From Apricaphanius iberus (Eukaryota; Chordata; Actinopteri; Cyprinodontiformes; Aphaniidae): a DNA stretch of 64,000 bases. The DNA lies in the NCBI GenBank assembly GCA_028564705.1, contig JAPXFQ010000166.1, positions 682,001 through 746,000 on the forward strand, read 5' to 3'. The position numbers were made by a program, and so were the translations under genes. The notes under the pieces were generated by a model. The model worked only from the letters and a program-made list of their open reading frames with translations, ran no database searches and was not told the origin of the DNA. Shown here piece by piece: positions 60,601 through 64,000 of the stretch. The first letter of the stretch is position 1; each line of letters opens with the position of its first letter.

Positions 60601-62003
60601 TAAACCTTATTCCGACGTTCCTTATTCTTTAAGACATTCTATTGTCAGGGGTGGAAACAACTCATAACACTTGGTCTCTTTCAAGGTCTTACAGGTTCTC
60701 ATTAGAGCAAACCCCCCCCAACTGTTCCTCTACAACATTCCCCAATTTCTGACCCCTGCAGAACCCCCATCCACACGACGGGCAGACAAGGTGCCGGGCA
60801 CATTCCAGATAGGTTTAACTCATGTTTGTTGGCTCTCCCCACAACATAGAGCAGCCCTAAAGCCATCAAGGAAAGACTGAAGGTGTAGGTCCATCTGCAT
60901 TCAATGGTGTGTGGGAGTGGACACAAGAAGGCCTACATGGGAGGAGATGAAACTCTCATTTAGCAGATCAGGTCACCCCGTTATAGGTGCACACAAAATA
61001 CTGCTTATATTGTATAATGGATTAATATTAATATTTACTGACCACTAATTATTGTATGACGTACCCACCAGACACTGCTGCATTCAGGGCAAGCAGGACT
61101 AATAGGCATCTGGTAGTCTTAAAGCAAACCATGAAAACATTATTAAAGGGAAAAAAAAGATGACCATGTGACTGAATAATATTATCTTTATAATACCCAG
61201 AGAACTTCAATATCAGCAGATCATCAGTTAAGAGCCATGTCTCAGTTGGGAGATTGTTGCGATCAGCCTGCTCCATTGTGTAAATGCGATATCTATCGCC
61301 CTCTAGTGATATCCGATGAGAACGTAAATCAAGTAAACTTAACAAAAACGGTACATCAATCAATATTTGAATCAATCTTGCTGATTTGCACAAGCTTTAC
61401 ACTTCGGCCTTCACTGAATAATTTATACACTCTGCTCGATGTTTGATTGACAATGAGAGTTCATCTTGTTTTGTCTTCCTGAGAATTATAAATAAAAGTT
61501 TTTCATTTTTTTATATGCAGAGTTGGTTGCACTGCATGCACCTTAGATCCATCTATGGATAGATTAGCAACGAAACAATAAAAAAAAACTAAAATCCAAG
61601 TCCACCACAACCAACAATCCTTGAAAACATTTGGAAATTAAGACATAGAGCAATGACCTTATATATAAAAAAGGATGATATAGCATAAGAATGCAGAAGG
61701 ACAAAAAGTGTGACTATTTTTATGGAGTTTCTTAAAGGTTTTTAAAAAAACAACCTGAAACTTAGATTCAACACAAAATACTGACATGTTTTATTCTTAT
61801 GCAAATAGAATTTAGGTTGTCACAATACTAAAATTTCAAACTCTTTGGCGACAGTCAAGACAAAAAAAACTGTATACCATTTTGAAGGACTTACTGATAA
61901 AGCAAAATACTGAAGACTGCCAAATTACCGTTTCATTAAATATGTAGATAATGAACGCATCAGTCTTTCTTTGAATGTTTTTATCTCAAAATTGTATATG
62001 GAG

Positions 62004-62601
62004 TGTTGGGAGTAATGTATTACAAAAGTAATGAGTTACAGGAATTGATTACTTTTATCAGTAACTGAGTAATGTAATGCATTACTTACAAAATATACAG
62101 CAATATATTACTAGTTACAATTTCAGTAACTCAAAACTAAAACATCAGAGAATCAGGACGGCTGAGGAAAAGATCGACTGTACATTTAAACAGCAGCATT
62201 ATTCACACCGTTTTCCTAACCATCTATTGTAAGACTTCAGAAATCGGAGTCTCATCTTTGTCAACCATCTTTGTGATGAGCACTTTCAGCACCTTCTTTT
62301 GATTAGATTTAACAAACATTACCATGAGATAGAAGGCAAGCAAAAGGAACTAGAGACTTAATTTTGATAAAATAGTGTTTAAAATACAGCATTTGTGGTG
62401 TGACGCTTATGTAAATTGAGAAATTACAGTGGTTAGAATAGTGTTAGATATTTAAGATATTTTGCCAAAAGTAACTTAAAGTAGTGTAACTCAGTTACAT
62501 TTTTAAGACAGTAATATGTAATGCAAGCATATTACATTTTTGACATTGTAACTAGTAATGTGAAATATATTACAATTTCTTTGTAACTTGCCCAACATTG
62601 C
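62004..62601. mobile_element. hAT-like MITE rich in TTACT/GTAAC motifs
   Basis: Left GTGTTGGGAGTAATGTATTA and the reverse complement of the right end, ATGTTGGGCAAGTTACAAAG, are an imperfect inverted repeat. Many AGTAAC/GTTAC motifs follow at both ends, a pattern of a widespread fish hAT MITE. Target duplication not resolved. Confidence 0.65.
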
Positions 62602-63430
62602 AGCGACTGTGAGCAACATTTTGTTAGCGAACAACAATTCCGCCATCTAGTGGTTAGTTAGCTACACATTTTGCAATTTATTTATCTTGAATGCCAAACA
62701 CACAACAGATAAATCACAACCAAAAGTTTATAAAAAAAATAAAAATCACCAGAGTTAAATCACTTTAAGAATATAAGGAATGGATGAACTGTGTGTACAG
62801 TCAAACTATGTGACAGTGTCACATCTTCAGTAAGCCAATCAGCTTGTGACGCCGTTGATGCTCTGATTTTATGAACAAACTGAGCAGTCTGGGTTACAGG
62901 AAAAACACACACACAAAAAAAATTAATTTAACCTCCAACTGCGTAGTTGCCGGTCTTTCATACCACACTGCTATATATTATTTCTTGACATATTTTTCTA
63001 ACTGGATATTAGCTTAATGAACAAAGCCTACCTACCAAATAAATAAATAAATAAATATGCTTTAAAATGTCTTCTCTGGAAATGGAATTCATGTCAGCTC
63101 TTGCATGTATGTCGTTTGTTGCATCATTCTTACCGCAAAGGAGAGGAAGGCAAAATGAAAAAGAACAGAACAGCAGAGGAAAAGAGATCAATTATAAATG
63201 AGATAATAATGTTATCAAAAGGATACAGACCAATGACTAAGACGTTGACTAACTCGTAAAGGGGACTGATAACTTCAGGTGAGAGGATAAGCCTGATAAT
63301 CTCAACAACCTGTGAGGCTAAAATCGAGGACTGCTGATTATGGCCTCACTATTATGTGAGTCCTCTGAAGACGTGGTGGTGGACTCAAACTGCAGGGCAA
63401 GTCTTTCTAATCTCCTCTGCTAAGGTTTAA

Positions 63431-63590
63431 GATGTACAGCCTTGCAAAAGTATTCATACCCAAAATTCCTTTTAAACAGTAATACTGTTGAAAACTTTAA
63501 TTTTTTATCATTGGGATTTTATGCAATAGAAGAAAAACAGTACAATGTTTGCAAAATTTGTTTAAAATAAATAATCTGAAATGTAGGGAT
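63431..63590. mobile_element. Tc1-like terminal fragment
   Basis: CAGCCTTGCAAAAGTATTCA followed by TACCC and an A/T-rich subterminal region is a typical fish Tc1 terminus. No transposase sequence follows. Confidence 0.55.
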
Positions 63591-64000
63591 GGGCGAATTG
63601 TGCTAAAATTCATATTGCGACATACATTGCAGCCTCTGTGGATAACGATATTTATCCCAATATATAAATTATAATAGAGCAATTTAGGAACAGGGTACAA
63701 AAAAAGTATTGGAATTTGAATATAGAACCCCTTACTCTGATGCTGTTTAACTAATCCAGTACTACTGCCTCAAGACGTCACTAATAAATGTTACTCTGCA
63801 AAAACTGCCCATCTAACCAAGTAAAAAAATCTTGTTTCCAGCTAAAAAGTTTTGATATTGTTTTGAGATTTATATACTAAGCAGGAGCAGAATGTGTTAG
63901 ATTATTAATTTAATTTTGAGTGTATGTCTTATTTTGAGAATTTTTACAAAGTCCATTTAGTCTCATCTCATTGGCTGATTATTTCACCTAATTTAAAAAG

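Larger units (their letters stand above)
60601..64000. other. adm downstream flank
   Basis: No exon of another gene was recognised, although AMPD3 follows ADM in mammals. 60601-62003 and 62602-63430 show nothing supportable. A hAT-like MITE (62004-62601), a Tc1-type end (63431-63590) and the start of another MITE-like sequence at 63586 (TAGGGATGGGCGAATTG) are present. Confidence 0.65.

Noticed and set aside
60601..64000. Search for AMPD3 exons downstream of adm
   Set aside because: No conserved AMP deaminase sequence was found in either strand; the gene probably starts beyond the window or is elsewhere.

Overview
The window looks like a teleost fish nuclear chromosome: AT-rich, intron-dominated DNA with two recognisable vertebrate genes and many fish-type transposable elements (Tc1/mariner, hAT, PIF-Harbinger-like MITEs, L2/Rex1-like LINE pieces). 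No bacterial-style gene layout, tRNA, rRNA or CRISPR array was seen. Species cannot be fixed from the sequence alone.

Host genes. On the minus strand, the first coding exon (54626-54680) and second exon (26866-26951) of a myotubularin-related pseudophosphatase gene, sbf2 (MTMR13), are readable. Joined across a phase-1 intron, they give the conserved N-terminus of the uDENN domain. Positions 1-26865 are therefore the start of intron 2 and 26952-54625 is all of intron 1. On the plus strand, adrenomedullin (adm) occupies about 58.2-60.6 kb with the classic four-exon layout: non-coding exon 1, signal peptide plus PAMP, rest of PAMP plus linker, then mature hormone. sbf2 and adm are divergent and about 3.5 kb apart. 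The human SBF2-ADM neighbourhood on 11p15 has the same order and orientation, which supports both calls.

Layout. 1-26.9 kb (sbf2 intron 2): decayed LINE at the left edge; small Harbinger/hAT-type MITEs; a Tc1 remnant at 2.3-2.7 kb; a 2.95-kb LINE with endonuclease and an internally deleted reverse transcriptase at 13.96-16.91 kb; a truncated minus-strand Tc1 at 24.7-25.4 kb; and a 119-bp near-perfect direct duplication (20.65 and 22.33 kb). 27-54.6 kb (intron 1): LINE 3' end at 28.9-29.9 kb; decayed mariner-like element at 33-34.1 kb; a Tc1-like remnant with a nested MITE at 36.4-38 kb; a hAT MITE with a perfect 8-bp target duplication at 39.6-40.6 kb; Harbinger-like and hAT MITEs at 43-49 kb; and a composite island at 50.3-53.4 kb. 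That island holds a Tc1-type end, a nearly intact DD38E (Intruder-type) transposon, and a 724-bp inverted-repeat element carrying a fossil tyrosine-recombinase fragment, separated by three (TA)n tracts. 54.4-54.8 kb: CpG-rich sbf2 promoter. 54.8-58.1 kb: intergenic. 58.1-60.6 kb: adm. 60.6-64 kb: AT-rich downstream flank with a hAT-like MITE and Tc1-type ends.

No wholly new gene system is evident. The points most worth checking are the recombinase fossil, the single nonsense codon in an otherwise open DD38E transposase, three perfect short-loop hairpins, the 119-bp duplication, a MITE insertion with its empty site present in the same window, and an adm precursor whose PAMP lacks the amide-donor glycine.
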